In this document: piece by piece, positions 18,964 through 27,890 of the stretch | Position numbering within the stretch: the first letter of the stretch is position 1 | How the letters are laid out: each line of letters begins with the position of its first letter | Source: Jaenimonas drosophilae | Lineage: Eukaryota > Euglenozoa > Kinetoplastea > Trypanosomatida > Trypanosomatidae | Assembly: GCA_030849065.1 (NCBI GenBank) | Contig: JASAON010001576.1 | Coordinates: forward strand, 1 to 64,000 | Length of the DNA: 64,000 bases | Direction: 5' to 3' | The notes under the pieces: model-generated | The model's input: only the letters and a program-made list of their open reading frames with translations | Databases searched by the model: none | Told to the model about the DNA's origin: nothing | Translations under genes and position numbers: made by a program

Positions 18964-21900
18964 ATGCCTCTTCCCTCCTCCACCAAGAGTGGGGAGGTGA
19001 GTGCGCCACGCGGGCTACAACGCCGTTTAATCTTCGAAGAGGAGGAGCACACACACGCTGGAACATCCGTTGAGTTCTCCGCACAACCGACGACGTTGGT
19101 GGCGGCAACGAGAGGAGGCATCGATACGCTGAGCCGTGAGGCCAGTGGTACGGCAGCGCCAACCGCCTACGCACCTCCAGTGATGGGCGGTGGAAGCGGC
19201 CCCATCATCACGGAGGAGTGGGCCCGCAGCATCCTGCAACCTGGGGATGAGTACTTCCTCTATGAGCGGCATCCCGACCGCTATCCACGTGAAGTAGATG
19301 GTGGCTACGCCTCTCTCCGACCAGGACGTGGTACGGCGGAGCTGGGCCTCGCACAACGCCGAGCCGCTCAGCGACGCATGTTAGAGGGAAGCTCTCGTCA
19401 GCGGCAGGTGATTGCGCGCTTAGAACGTGATGGCCGCTCACCCACCACACGTGGTGGTGGTGGTGGTGGCGGGTACATGGCACCATTGGTCCGGCCATCT
19501 CCAGGGAGTGCGTCGAACGCAACCGATGCCAACAACAACAACAACTCCGTTCCGCGCTGGCGTTCATCGCCGTCGGTGATGTCTGGCTTTCATCGCGATC
19601 CGAGCTGCTCCACGCCTCCGCCATCCATCTCCGCCGAGCGGAGCCGCCAAACATCCATCGTGGCCGCGGATGATGTTGTGGCAAAAGATGAAGCGATGAT
19701 GCGTGCGCGCCACGTGCCGCGCCTCTTCACTCGGCCAAGCTACAGTGCCAACGCACTCAGTCGCAGTGCCAGCGTCAGTGGTGGTGGTGGTGCCATCACT
19801 CCACGGTGGCTGGATGATGCCTACCCACGACGTGCCTCGCTCGGAGAGGAGGTGGTGGAGGTGGAGTCGAGAACAGCCACGACCGAGCTCCCTCATACAC
19901 AAGCATCTACAACAACAACACCAACAACACCAGTGCCTACAACTACAAGTCCTCCAGAAGCAGCAGGTATATCTGGAACAACAACAACAACAACAACACC
20001 TCAAACAATAACGGTAGCACCAACAACAACACAAGACACAACTACAGTACCTAGTACTACCACTACCACTACTACAACAACTTCACGGTTTGATGCTCAT
20101 GATCTGTGCGCAAAGATGGGGTGGACGATGAAGGCGGTGGTGCCCTCCAACGCTGCGCAGGAGCCCATGTCGGTGGAGTACGTGGCTGCTGCTGCTGCTC
20201 CTGAAGATGTTGAGGATGATGACCGAAATGATGGGCGTGCCACAGCACCGCCACGCTCCCCATCTCCTGAGGCACCTCCCGAAGTTGTGGCACCTCCATC
20301 AGAACCTGTCGTGGTGAAGGTGATGCAGCCACCAACCTCCACCTCGGCAACGCGGCAAGTTTCGCCACCACGCAGTCATTCTCACTTCCAACAACAACAA
20401 CAAGATGCTGCTGCGCATCACGCCGTGGCCGAAGAGGATATCGAGCAACATCATTATCATCATAAACATCGAGGCAGGATGGAGGTTCAGCCACTGGATG
20501 GAGGAGCTGCCAATGGTCTTGTTGGTGCGCGCTACGCCGTCGCCGATCCACGTGCGTTGCGCCAGACGCATCAGGCGCGCTCCATCAAACTCCGCACGCC
20601 CATGACGAAAGCTGCGGCCTCCGTGGCATCACCGCAGCAGGTGAGCCCAACACGTCGAGGTACCCGCGGTACGCCACCACCACAACCACATCCACGCCCC
20701 ACAGCAGCAACAACAACAACATCATCATCATCATCTCCATCTACGGCAGCTCAACGTCGCTCTCCTCCCCGGCCAACGACAAGGAAGATCTCCAATGGCC
20801 GTGTGGTGGCCAAGACACCACCAACCGTCGCACCTCCATCATATCCTCCATCACGTGTGGTGGAGCCAACGCAGCCCATTCTTGTTTCGGTGATGGATGA
20901 GCGAAGAGCGGAGGACATGCTTGGCGGAGATGGAGGGCTAAAGTCAGCGGCTTCAGGTGCTTCCCAGCAACAACAACAACAACAACAACAGCAGCAGTTA
21001 GCACCCACGGCAGCGGAAGCAGCTCCACTGCAACAACCACACACATCCTCGCCAACCTCCAGTGCGGCAGAGGCAGCCACGACCTCCGTCTTGGCCAACA
21101 CCTCCTCCATCTCTGGCCACTCACCCAGCCGCAGCACATCGCCAATATCAACCTCCATCTTGGTGAATGTGGTGATGCCAGCCGCACACGGCAGCACCAA
21201 CAACCACAACAACAATCATCATCATCTTCTGCACAACGGTGGGGTTGTGGAGGTATCATCGGCATCCATGAACGAGGGCGCAACGACCCCGTTGAGTGCG
21301 CGCGCCACGAGCCTGACGAAGGCCACCCTCCCCCCGCCCATCACGCCGCTCCCGCGCGGCACCACCTCGCGCAGCAGCAGCCGCAGCAACTCCATCTTCA
21401 CTGGCTCGAAGACGCTCATGGCAGCGACGGAAGTGAAGGAGGATGCGGCGGAGTGCGTTCATGGCGTGATGATCAAGTCGGTGTTGCCGTGGTTGTACGG
21501 CAACCCTACGACACCATCGGAGGTGATGATGGAGGAGGAGGAGGCTGAGATGATTGCCGCACATGAGGAGGAGCTGAAGGACTATGTCCGCGGCTTCATC
21601 CGAACGCATCCGCCACCAAACACATTGGTGCCCACCCCCACAACATCCCCATCATCTTCATCGCCTGCTGCCAAGGAGGAGGAGGATGGAGCCCTGCGTA
21701 CTCGACGTGCTGGGCTCGGCGTGATCCACGACGTGAAGCGCAGCCTCCGACTCGCCACCTCCCCCAACCCCGCACCGGAGTTGTTGGAGGAGGATGTGAG
21801 CGATGCCGAGGTTCCTCTGGAGGATGGCAGCCTTCACCTGCACAACGTTGGCTACGTACTCAGCGTCTTTGGTGCGGCGTGGAGCCTCACGGACACGAAC

Positions 21901-22044
21901 ATCTTCACGGGCCAAGCGGAGGTGTGTGGGGAGGAGGTGGCCGCACGCAGCGAGGAGGAGGCGAAGGAGTTGTGTGCCGCTCGCGGTTTGGAGATTCTTC
22001 TGACGGTGCCGCCGGTAGAAGAGGAGGAGGTTGTATCGGTGTGA
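18964..22044 (+). CDS. Low-complexity protein of unknown function
   Basis: 1026 residues, not recognised. The frame is real by its length, its coding-like codon use at both ends and its position in the array. The N-terminal ~160 residues look ordered (EEWARSILQPGDEYFLYERH, an Arg/Gln-rich helix after it). The middle (about 160-850) is dominated by Thr, Ser, Pro, Gln and His runs: Thr runs near nt 19980 and 20060, a Gln run at 20968-20998, and an HHYHHKH patch near 20450. The C-terminal ~170 residues again look ordered and acidic (WLYGNPTTPSEV, then LHLHNVGYVLSVFGAAWSL). No membrane segment or signal peptide is seen. A disordered scaffold or RNA-binding role is possible but unsupported. Confidence 0.7.
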   Translation: MPLPSSTKSGEVSAPRGLQRRLIFEEEEHTHAGTSVEFSAQPTTLVAATRGGIDTLSREASGTAAPTAYAPPVMGGGSGPIITEEWARSILQPGDEYFLYERHPDRYPREVDGGYASLRPGRGTAELGLAQRRAAQRRMLEGSSRQRQVIARLERDGRSPTTRGGGGGGGYMAPLVRPSPGSASNATDANNNNNSVPRWRSSPSVMSGFHRDPSCSTPPPSISAERSRQTSIVAADDVVAKDEAMMRARHVPRLFTRPSYSANALSRSASVSGGGGAITPRWLDDAYPRRASLGEEVVEVESRTATTELPHTQASTTTTPTTPVPTTTSPPEAAGISGTTTTTTTPQTITVAPTTTQDTTTVPSTTTTTTTTTSRFDAHDLCAKMGWTMKAVVPSNAAQEPMSVEYVAAAAAPEDVEDDDRNDGRATAPPRSPSPEAPPEVVAPPSEPVVVKVMQPPTSTSATRQVSPPRSHSHFQQQQQDAAAHHAVAEEDIEQHHYHHKHRGRMEVQPLDGGAANGLVGARYAVADPRALRQTHQARSIKLRTPMTKAAASVASPQQVSPTRRGTRGTPPPQPHPRPTAATTTTSSSSSPSTAAQRRSPPRPTTRKISNGRVVAKTPPTVAPPSYPPSRVVEPTQPILVSVMDERRAEDMLGGDGGLKSAASGASQQQQQQQQQQQLAPTAAEAAPLQQPHTSSPTSSAAEAATTSVLANTSSISGHSPSRSTSPISTSILVNVVMPAAHGSTNNHNNNHHHLLHNGGVVEVSSASMNEGATTPLSARATSLTKATLPPPITPLPRGTTSRSSSRSNSIFTGSKTLMAATEVKEDAAECVHGVMIKSVLPWLYGNPTTPSEVMMEEEEAEMIAAHEEELKDYVRGFIRTHPPPNTLVPTPTTSPSSSSPAAKEEEDGALRTRRAGLGVIHDVKRSLRLATSPNPAPELLEEDVSDAEVPLEDGSLHLHNVGYVLSVFGAAWSLTDTNIFTGQAEVCGEEVAARSEEEAKELCAARGLEILLTVPPVEEEEVVSV
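20968..20998 (+). repeat. CAA/CAG trinucleotide repeat encoding polyGln
   Basis: A run of CAA codons followed by CAG CAG CAG inside the 1026-residue unknown gene gives about ten consecutive Gln. Length variation between alleles would be expected. Confidence 0.85.
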
Positions 22045-22396
22045 AAACGTGATGATGAAGCATGCTTTATCGTTGTGAGAGAACAACAACACGCACACAC
22101 ATTTATAAATGTCGTGTACGTGCTTCTCCCTACATCACATTTTGGCAACTAGATCCTTCGTGAGGAGGACGAAGAAGTGGGAAGTACCGTGCCGCTCTTC
22201 TTCTTTGTGGTGGTGGTGGTGGTGGTGGCGCATACTCCATCATAGCCTCGAGACCCAAAACAAAAAGGATGTTGCTGATGTGCTACCCTCTTGCTCCATG
22301 TACTCCGCCAAACATCATCATCATCCTACTCTGATTCTCATTCTACATCCTCAGCGAAGCATCTTTGCTTGAAGCGCATACAACCAGCATCCCAAC
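22045..22396. other. Intergenic region
   Basis: Holds a GGT repeat (22207-22229) and ATC repeats (22315-22325). No gene is seen. Confidence 0.5.
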
Positions 22397-24487
22397 ATGG
22401 CATCGTTGCGACTGACTGCGCGTCGTGGCACCTGCCTCCTACCAACCTCCATCACGTGTAGGCCAAGAGGCCCATCCTCCTCCTCCTCCTCTTCCGTGTA
22501 TCCATGTGCCTTGTACGCAGCAGCTCGTGCCATTGGCTCACGTCAAAACGCCCCGAAGGGCTTCCGTGAGGCCGCTGGACGAGCTCCCATGACGTATGAA
22601 TTTGGCGAGGAGTGCAACCATCTCGCCAAGGTGGCACACCAAACGAAGAACTACGGCGACGCCATCTCCCTCTATGACCGCACCCTCAGCATGCGTCGAG
22701 AGAAGTACGGCCCGATTCACGTGGAGTGTGCCGCCACCCTCCACAACATTGGCCGCGTGTTTCTTGATATGAAGGAGTATGGCGCGGCGGAGAACGCCCT
22801 CACCGAGGCCGCCGCCATTTACGAGCAGGTGGAGGGCCCAACATCGCTGCGCTACGCCGAGTCGCTGGAGCTGCTCGGGCTGGCCTACACATCCCTCAAC
22901 TTCCTCGATGAAGCGGAGAAGGCCTTCAAGGATAGCATACGCATCTTTCGAGATCAGTGCTACAACCACGGAGCCCACTCGTGGATCCCTGACGCGAGCA
23001 CACCACCAGCCGAGGAGCCGCAGAAGACCCCGCTCGCATCCGCCGCACACGCCCTCGCCGATTGCGCCGCGCTCTTCATTCTCCGCAAACAAGAGAGCCA
23101 AGCCATCGCCTTCCTCGAGGAGGCGCTGGAGATTCGCCGCCACCTCTACAGCCGGCACCAAAAGTTCAAGCCGATGATCGCCCAAACACTAAACAAGTTG
23201 TGTGAGCTGAAAAAATCCATGGATGACTCCGTCGGGGCGGAGATGTGCATCAACGAGTGCCTCAAGTTGTGCGTGGAAACATTCGGGCGCGATCATCCGG
23301 CGACGGCGCAGGCGACGAGCAGCAAGGCGGGCCTCTTCGCTGCCCGAAAACAATTTAGGGAGGCGCTGCGTTTGTACGAGGAGAGTAGCACATCCTTCGC
23401 GGTTGCGCTCGGCAATGAGGCACCACTCTTTGGGCAGGAGCTCATCAAGCTTGGTAGGATCCAGGAGCTCTGCGATGATTTGATCGCCGCGGAGAAGTCG
23501 TACGATCGTGGCATCGTGATCCTCAACAAGACGTTTGGCCCCAACAGCGTGCAAATGGCGGAGGCCAACATGTTTCTGGGCTCACTCCTCGTGAAGAAGC
23601 TCGAAGTGGAGCGGGCGATTGGCCTCTTCCGCGATGCGGTGCGCGTGCGTAAAGCCATCGATCCCAACGACCCGCAGTTGGCCTACTTGTACCAGAAGCT
23701 GGGCGATGCGTACGCCATGCGACGTGAATCGCACGCCGAGGCCTACTTCTTGCTCGCCGTTGAGGCCTTCAAGCAGAATGCGCAGCGCGAGCCGATTCAT
23801 CGCACCTTCATGACCGACGTACTCGATGATTTGGGCCTCTTTTATCTCGATTTTCAGCACTACGACAAGGCGGAGCGCTGCTTCAAGGAGTCGCTTGATC
23901 TGCGCATTGAGATGTTGGGCAGCAATCACGCCACGGTGGCCTACAGCTACAGCAACTTTGCCCTCCTGCACCTCCAACGTCAGGAGCTCGAGGCCTGTGA
24001 GCGCATGTGCCAATCCGCCCTTGACATGTACGCCAAGACGGCTCGATCCAACGTCTTGGCGCAGGCCGACGTTTTCACCACACTCGGCCAGGCCATGTTT
24101 GCCTCCTCACGCCACGCCGATGCCCTGACGTGGCACCACAAGGCCCTCAACATACGCCGCACACGTGGAGAAGCCACAGAGACGGCGGTGGCGGAGTCGC
24201 TCAACCTGATTGCGCGCGTCCATGTTGCGTTGAAGGAGTTCGGCCAAGCTCATCGCCACGTGAAGGAGGCGCGGCGCATCGCCTTTCACTACCACCCCGA
24301 CGTCACGGCGACGTTGCGCTCCGAAGTCATCAAGACGGAGGGGATGCTCCCGCCGATGGAGGAGTGGTCCAACGCGGAGCGGGCGACGGCCGGGCTCGCG
24401 CTCGAGCCTCCGCCGCTGCCAACGTTGGAGGATGGTGGTGCAACCTCCGCGGCAAAGGACGAGGATGGCACGCGCAGCGCATCATGA
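22397..24487 (+). CDS. TPR protein (kinesin-light-chain-type repeats), possibly mitochondrial
   Basis: 696 residues. From about residue 70 to 640 it consists of ~42-residue tetratricopeptide repeats of the kinesin light chain/NPHP3 type, visible as recurring A..L...A......YG..H...A..L.N.G patterns (for example REKYGPIHVECAATLHNIGR, and AERCFKESLDLRIEMLG near nt 23870). Such arrays form superhelical protein-docking surfaces. The first ~60 residues are rich in Arg, Ser and Ala and lack acidic residues (MASLRLTARRGTCLLP), consistent with a mitochondrial targeting sequence; this is an inference. The C-terminal tail is acidic and disordered. It lacks the heptad coiled coil of true kinesin light chains, so I do not assign that identity. 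Confidence 0.8.
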   Translation: MASLRLTARRGTCLLPTSITCRPRGPSSSSSSSVYPCALYAAARAIGSRQNAPKGFREAAGRAPMTYEFGEECNHLAKVAHQTKNYGDAISLYDRTLSMRREKYGPIHVECAATLHNIGRVFLDMKEYGAAENALTEAAAIYEQVEGPTSLRYAESLELLGLAYTSLNFLDEAEKAFKDSIRIFRDQCYNHGAHSWIPDASTPPAEEPQKTPLASAAHALADCAALFILRKQESQAIAFLEEALEIRRHLYSRHQKFKPMIAQTLNKLCELKKSMDDSVGAEMCINECLKLCVETFGRDHPATAQATSSKAGLFAARKQFREALRLYEESSTSFAVALGNEAPLFGQELIKLGRIQELCDDLIAAEKSYDRGIVILNKTFGPNSVQMAEANMFLGSLLVKKLEVERAIGLFRDAVRVRKAIDPNDPQLAYLYQKLGDAYAMRRESHAEAYFLLAVEAFKQNAQREPIHRTFMTDVLDDLGLFYLDFQHYDKAERCFKESLDLRIEMLGSNHATVAYSYSNFALLHLQRQELEACERMCQSALDMYAKTARSNVLAQADVFTTLGQAMFASSRHADALTWHHKALNIRRTRGEATETAVAESLNLIARVHVALKEFGQAHRHVKEARRIAFHYHPDVTATLRSEVIKTEGMLPPMEEWSNAERATAGLALEPPPLPTLEDGGATSAAKDEDGTRSAS

Positions 24488-24800
24488 TGATGATGATGAT
24501 TGTAGCTCGCCTGCTTCACAAATTGTGGCGTCAATCAGCGTGTGTTGGCAGCTGCAGTAACACACGCACACACTCTTACGTTCTTGGCCATTTTTCTCAT
24601 GTTACATGAGTTGCTGTATGTCGTGTTGTACTCCACAAATGATGTATCTTCAATTCTTTTTTTTGTGGTCTTTCACTTCAAAGAAGTAGTACGCTGAAGA
24701 GGGATCTCAGGAGCAGGTGCATCATCCATCCATATCGATCATACACACACCAACACACACATCTATACCAACACTTGCCACTATCATCATCTTCGTGATC
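24488..24800. other. Intergenic region with predicted spliced-leader acceptor
   Basis: A pyrimidine-rich tract (24648-24680, T-rich) ends in AG at 24682-24683, about 118 bases before the ATG of the V-ATPase gene. Nothing else is recognised. Confidence 0.5.
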
Positions 24801-25664
24801 ATGTCTAGCAACAACCGCTACCCTGCCCTGCCCAGCCGCATGTCGCTCATCGCCTTCAAGAATCGGCTCAAGGGTGCCCAGAAGGGCCACAGCCTCTTGA
24901 AGAAGAAGGCTGATGCGCTGAGTATGCGCTACCGCAGCATCATGGGTGAGTTGCGTGAGGCTAAGCTGGAGATGGTGGACCAAATCAAGGGGAGCTACTT
25001 CACAATCACACAGGCACAGTTTATTGCCGGAGACATCAGCCTCGCCGTGCAGGAGTCGCTGAAGATTCCGACTTATGCGATGCAGCTGAAGGTTGAGAAC
25101 ATTGCGGGTGTGCAGGTGCCGAGCTTCATCCAGCCATCTGAAGAAGTGTGTGGTGGGGCCGATGATGTACGCGGTGGAGGTGGCGCACATCACAGTGGAG
25201 GTGGTGTTGGTGGTGGTGGTGAGGTGGCTAGCCGCCTCTCTGCCGGACTTGGCAAAGGTGGTGAGCAAATCCGTGCCAGCTACACCGCCTTCCGTCAGAC
25301 GCTCACTCTTCTCGTGAAGATTGCGTCGCTGCAAACGAGCTGGACGACGTTGGACCTCGCGCAGAAAGTTACGAATCGGCGTGTGAATGCGCTCGAGAAG
25401 GTGGTCATTCCACGTGTTGAGGGAACGTTGAGCTACATCACCAGCGAGCTCGATGAGCAGGAGCGTGAGGAGTTCTTTAGGCTGAAGATGGTGCAAAAGA
25501 AGAAGAAGATTGCCGCAGCGGTACAGAAGCTTGCGCGGGAGAAGGAGCTGATGGAGCTCGCGGCGTCGAAGGCGGCGGCGGGGCCGTCAGCCGCGGCGAT
25601 GGTGCGCGACATCTTCAACGTGAGGGAGGAAGATGCGGTGGAGGAGTCGGACATGGTTGTGTAG
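24801..25664 (+). CDS. V-type proton ATPase subunit D
   Basis: 287 residues from the ATG at 24801; the upstream frame is open (an ATG at 24717) but lies in a CA-rich leader, and subunit D normally begins close to this residue. Subunit D is the central rotor shaft of V1 and couples ATP hydrolysis to proton pumping into acidocalcisomes, lysosomes and the contractile vacuole. Diagnostic blocks: the N-terminal helix [20 protein letters not shown], the KKKADAL motif at 34-40, and the C-terminal helix [19 protein letters not shown], all of which match the family. It is about 40 residues longer than the human protein. Part of the excess is a Gly/His-rich insert at residues 118-140, encoded by GGT/GGA repeats, in the segment between the two long helices. 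Identity is secure. Confidence 0.95.
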   Translation: MSSNNRYPALPSRMSLIAFKNRLKGAQKGHSLLKKKADALSMRYRSIMGELREAKLEMVDQIKGSYFTITQAQFIAGDISLAVQESLKIPTYAMQLKVENIAGVQVPSFIQPSEEVCGGADDVRGGGGAHHSGGGVGGGGEVASRLSAGLGKGGEQIRASYTAFRQTLTLLVKIASLQTSWTTLDLAQKVTNRRVNALEKVVIPRVEGTLSYITSELDEQEREEFFRLKMVQKKKKIAAAVQKLAREKELMELAASKAAAGPSAAAMVRDIFNVREEDAVEESDMVV

Positions 25665-25859
25665 GTGCACCAACACAAGAACAACAACAGAACGGAAGTA
25701 GATCTGCTCCATGTGGAGAGAGAGAGGAGTGATGGTGTTGTGCGTAGGCACACACACACACAGACAGACTGATGTTTTTGAAGTGAATCTGCCACTGTAG
25801 CATATACATCTCATGCTGCTGTTTGTTGGTGTTGTTATTGCTAAATCATCATTCTGATG

Positions 25860-25903
25860 CTACTTTTTTTTCCTTCACTTTCTGACATCTCTTCCCGTTG
25901 CAG
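25860..25903 (+). promoter_or_regulatory. Predicted spliced-leader acceptor for the EEP gene
   Basis: A pyrimidine tract (25863-25898) ends in CAG at 25901-25903, 48 bases before the ATG at 25951. Confidence 0.5.
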
Positions 25904-25950
25904 TGCTCTGGATGCACATCATCCTTCATTGTGCTTCTCTCACGGTGTAG

Positions 25951-27714
25951 ATGGCACACTCCGACGAAGTGGATGAGCGTCTCAACACGCTCAAACCAGG
26001 AGACATCATCGTCTATGATGGCAGACGTGCGGCCAACACCCACAACAACAACAACAACAACAACAACACTACTACCCCTCCATCATCACCATCATCATCA
26101 CATGTTCTATTGGGCCCAACGTTTCGGGTGATGCAGTGGAACATCGAGCGAGGATCTCAGATGGATGCCATCGTTGCCACGCTACAAGCGTGTCCCGCGG
26201 ATGTGTATCTGCTTCAGGAGCTTGACATCCACTGCCGACGTAGTCGCTACCTCAACGTGCCCGAATACCTCGCCAAGACACTTGGGGTGGTGGTGTATTT
26301 CGTCTGTGAGTTTGAAGAATTGGATGATGCACGTCGCAACTTCGTCAATCGTGTTGGCCCACGCTCACAGGGAAGCGGCACACCCAATGAAGAGAAGAAG
26401 GAAGAAGAGCTGCCACCTTCACTTGCACGCTACGTCCATGATGGCCATCCACTCCGACACTTCCATGGCAACGCCATTGTCAGTGCCGGGGCGGAGCTCG
26501 TGGACCTCCACGTGCTGCCACACACGCAACACATTGATTGGGAGGTGGAGGGCAACGTGATTGGGGAGCCACGACATGGATTCCGAAGTGTGTTGCGTGC
26601 CACCTTGCCCACCTCCTCACGCACCAATCATCTCCTCCCGCCCGTCTTCCTCTACTCCCTCCACCTGGAAATATTTTGTGGCGCACTCATGCGTGTCGCA
26701 CAACTCGGCGACTGCCTACATGACGCCCAAAAACTCCTCACTGCCGCCACTACGGCAGACCGGCGTGAGCGCGCTGCCGCCGCCGCACGTGGCGGTGCCC
26801 CACAACCACTTCGACGCCCCGCCTTCATCATTGGCGGGGATCTCAACACCATCGCGCATGGATTAGTGCGTTGTAGCCCGCGCTATGCCAAGGACCGCCT
26901 TCGCTGGCTCTCGCTCGGTGAAACAGAGGCATCGTGGCTCCATCGCAAGGTGCTCTCCCGACGCATTGGCCTGACGCAATCCACCAACTTTGTTGCCACG
27001 TGCTACCGTCTCTGGTCAGACGCCGCGTGGGTGTGGCGGTGGTTGTACGGGTTTGATGCAGCAGCGATGGATCGGCTGCGCAACGATGAGCTCTGCTTCT
27101 ACGATCCTGCAGATAAGAATGCATCCATCACTCTGGACAACCCCGCCTACCACGGTTGGGTGAAGGGAAAGCTGGATTGGCTGCTCCTCAGCAACATGAT
27201 TCCAGAAGCTCCATCATCATCATCAACATCATCATTTGGAGGCATAGATGTGGATGCATTGGTACGTCAGGGAAGTATCACCTCCCCCGATACGTTGCGC
27301 TACCTCCGCACGCTCCCTGAGAGCTCCACTTCGTCGTCTTCACCAACACCATCATCCACGATGATGATGCCAACACAACACAACAAGATGAAGCGGATTG
27401 CCCCACCTCGCGACGGCTACGTACTCATCAATGACCGCTATACCGCCAGCGATCATAAAGCGTTGTGGATGTCGGTGCGGCAAAACGTTGGTGATGCACG
27501 CGAATGCTACGGCCTCGCTTCTGGCGGCACGTGGACGCGTGACGGCATCAGCATCTTCATCTTCGTTGTTGTACGTCTTGCTCTTGCGTCTTTGATGTGC
27601 TGCTCGCTGGGTTGGTGCGTGTGGAGATGGGGCGGAGGCGGGTTGAGTGAGATGGTGGAAGATGCCATCTTTTTGCGACGTGTGTTGGGGGATGTGTGGG
27701 TAGCCCTGTGGTAG
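25951..27714 (+). CDS. Endonuclease/exonuclease/phosphatase (EEP) family protein, membrane-anchored
   Basis: 587 residues. After an Asn/Thr/Ser-rich leader (residues 30-50, CAA and TCA repeats) comes a DNase I-like EEP domain. Catalytic motifs are in order: RVMQWNIERG (Asn), LLQELDIHC (metal-binding Glu), PRHGFRSVL, a LHLEIF strand with His, GGDLNT (Asp/Asn), KLDWLL and ASDHKALW (catalytic Asp-His). This subfamily, with its QWNIERG opening and a WE-EPR stretch, is widespread in fungi, plants and protists and poorly characterised; members may act on nucleic acids, phosphoinositides or other phosphodiesters. Near the C terminus a hydrophobic segment (IFIFVVVRLALASLMCCSLGW, about nt 27550-27615) is a probable membrane anchor. 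The substrate cannot be assigned. A neutral sphingomyelinase is an alternative because those also carry C-terminal membrane helices. Confidence 0.8.
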   Translation: MAHSDEVDERLNTLKPGDIIVYDGRRAANTHNNNNNNNNTTTPPSSPSSSHVLLGPTFRVMQWNIERGSQMDAIVATLQACPADVYLLQELDIHCRRSRYLNVPEYLAKTLGVVVYFVCEFEELDDARRNFVNRVGPRSQGSGTPNEEKKEEELPPSLARYVHDGHPLRHFHGNAIVSAGAELVDLHVLPHTQHIDWEVEGNVIGEPRHGFRSVLRATLPTSSRTNHLLPPVFLYSLHLEIFCGALMRVAQLGDCLHDAQKLLTAATTADRRERAAAAARGGAPQPLRRPAFIIGGDLNTIAHGLVRCSPRYAKDRLRWLSLGETEASWLHRKVLSRRIGLTQSTNFVATCYRLWSDAAWVWRWLYGFDAAAMDRLRNDELCFYDPADKNASITLDNPAYHGWVKGKLDWLLLSNMIPEAPSSSSTSSFGGIDVDALVRQGSITSPDTLRYLRTLPESSTSSSSPTPSSTMMMPTQHNKMKRIAPPRDGYVLINDRYTASDHKALWMSVRQNVGDARECYGLASGGTWTRDGISIFIFVVVRLALASLMCCSLGWCVWRWGGGGLSEMVEDAIFLRRVLGDVWVALW

Positions 27715-27779
27715 GCACCATCGTGGCCTTCATTCATCATCATCATCATGGATCTGATTTTTTTCCTACAGTGCTCTAT

Positions 27780-27841
27780 CTCGGCATACTTTAGCATTCC
27801 TTCTCTCCTCCTCTTCTTGTTTGTGTTGTTGTTGTGTGTAG
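27780..27841 (+). promoter_or_regulatory. Predicted spliced-leader acceptor
   Basis: A T/C-rich tract (27796-27838, including TTG repeats) ends in AG at 27840-27841, 50 bases before the ATG at 27891. Confidence 0.5.
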
Positions 27842-27890
27842 GCCCATTTAGTTGGTGTGTGTACGTGGTGAGCAGCATCACCTACTCCTC

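Noticed and set aside
22397..24487. Kinesin light chain identity for the TPR protein
   Set aside because: The repeats are of that type, but the N-terminal heptad coiled coil that binds kinesin heavy chain is missing and a targeting-like leader is present.
24717..24800. N-terminal extension of V-ATPase subunit D from an upstream ATG
   Set aside because: The extension is encoded by CA-rich leader sequence and the family begins at the residue encoded at 24801.
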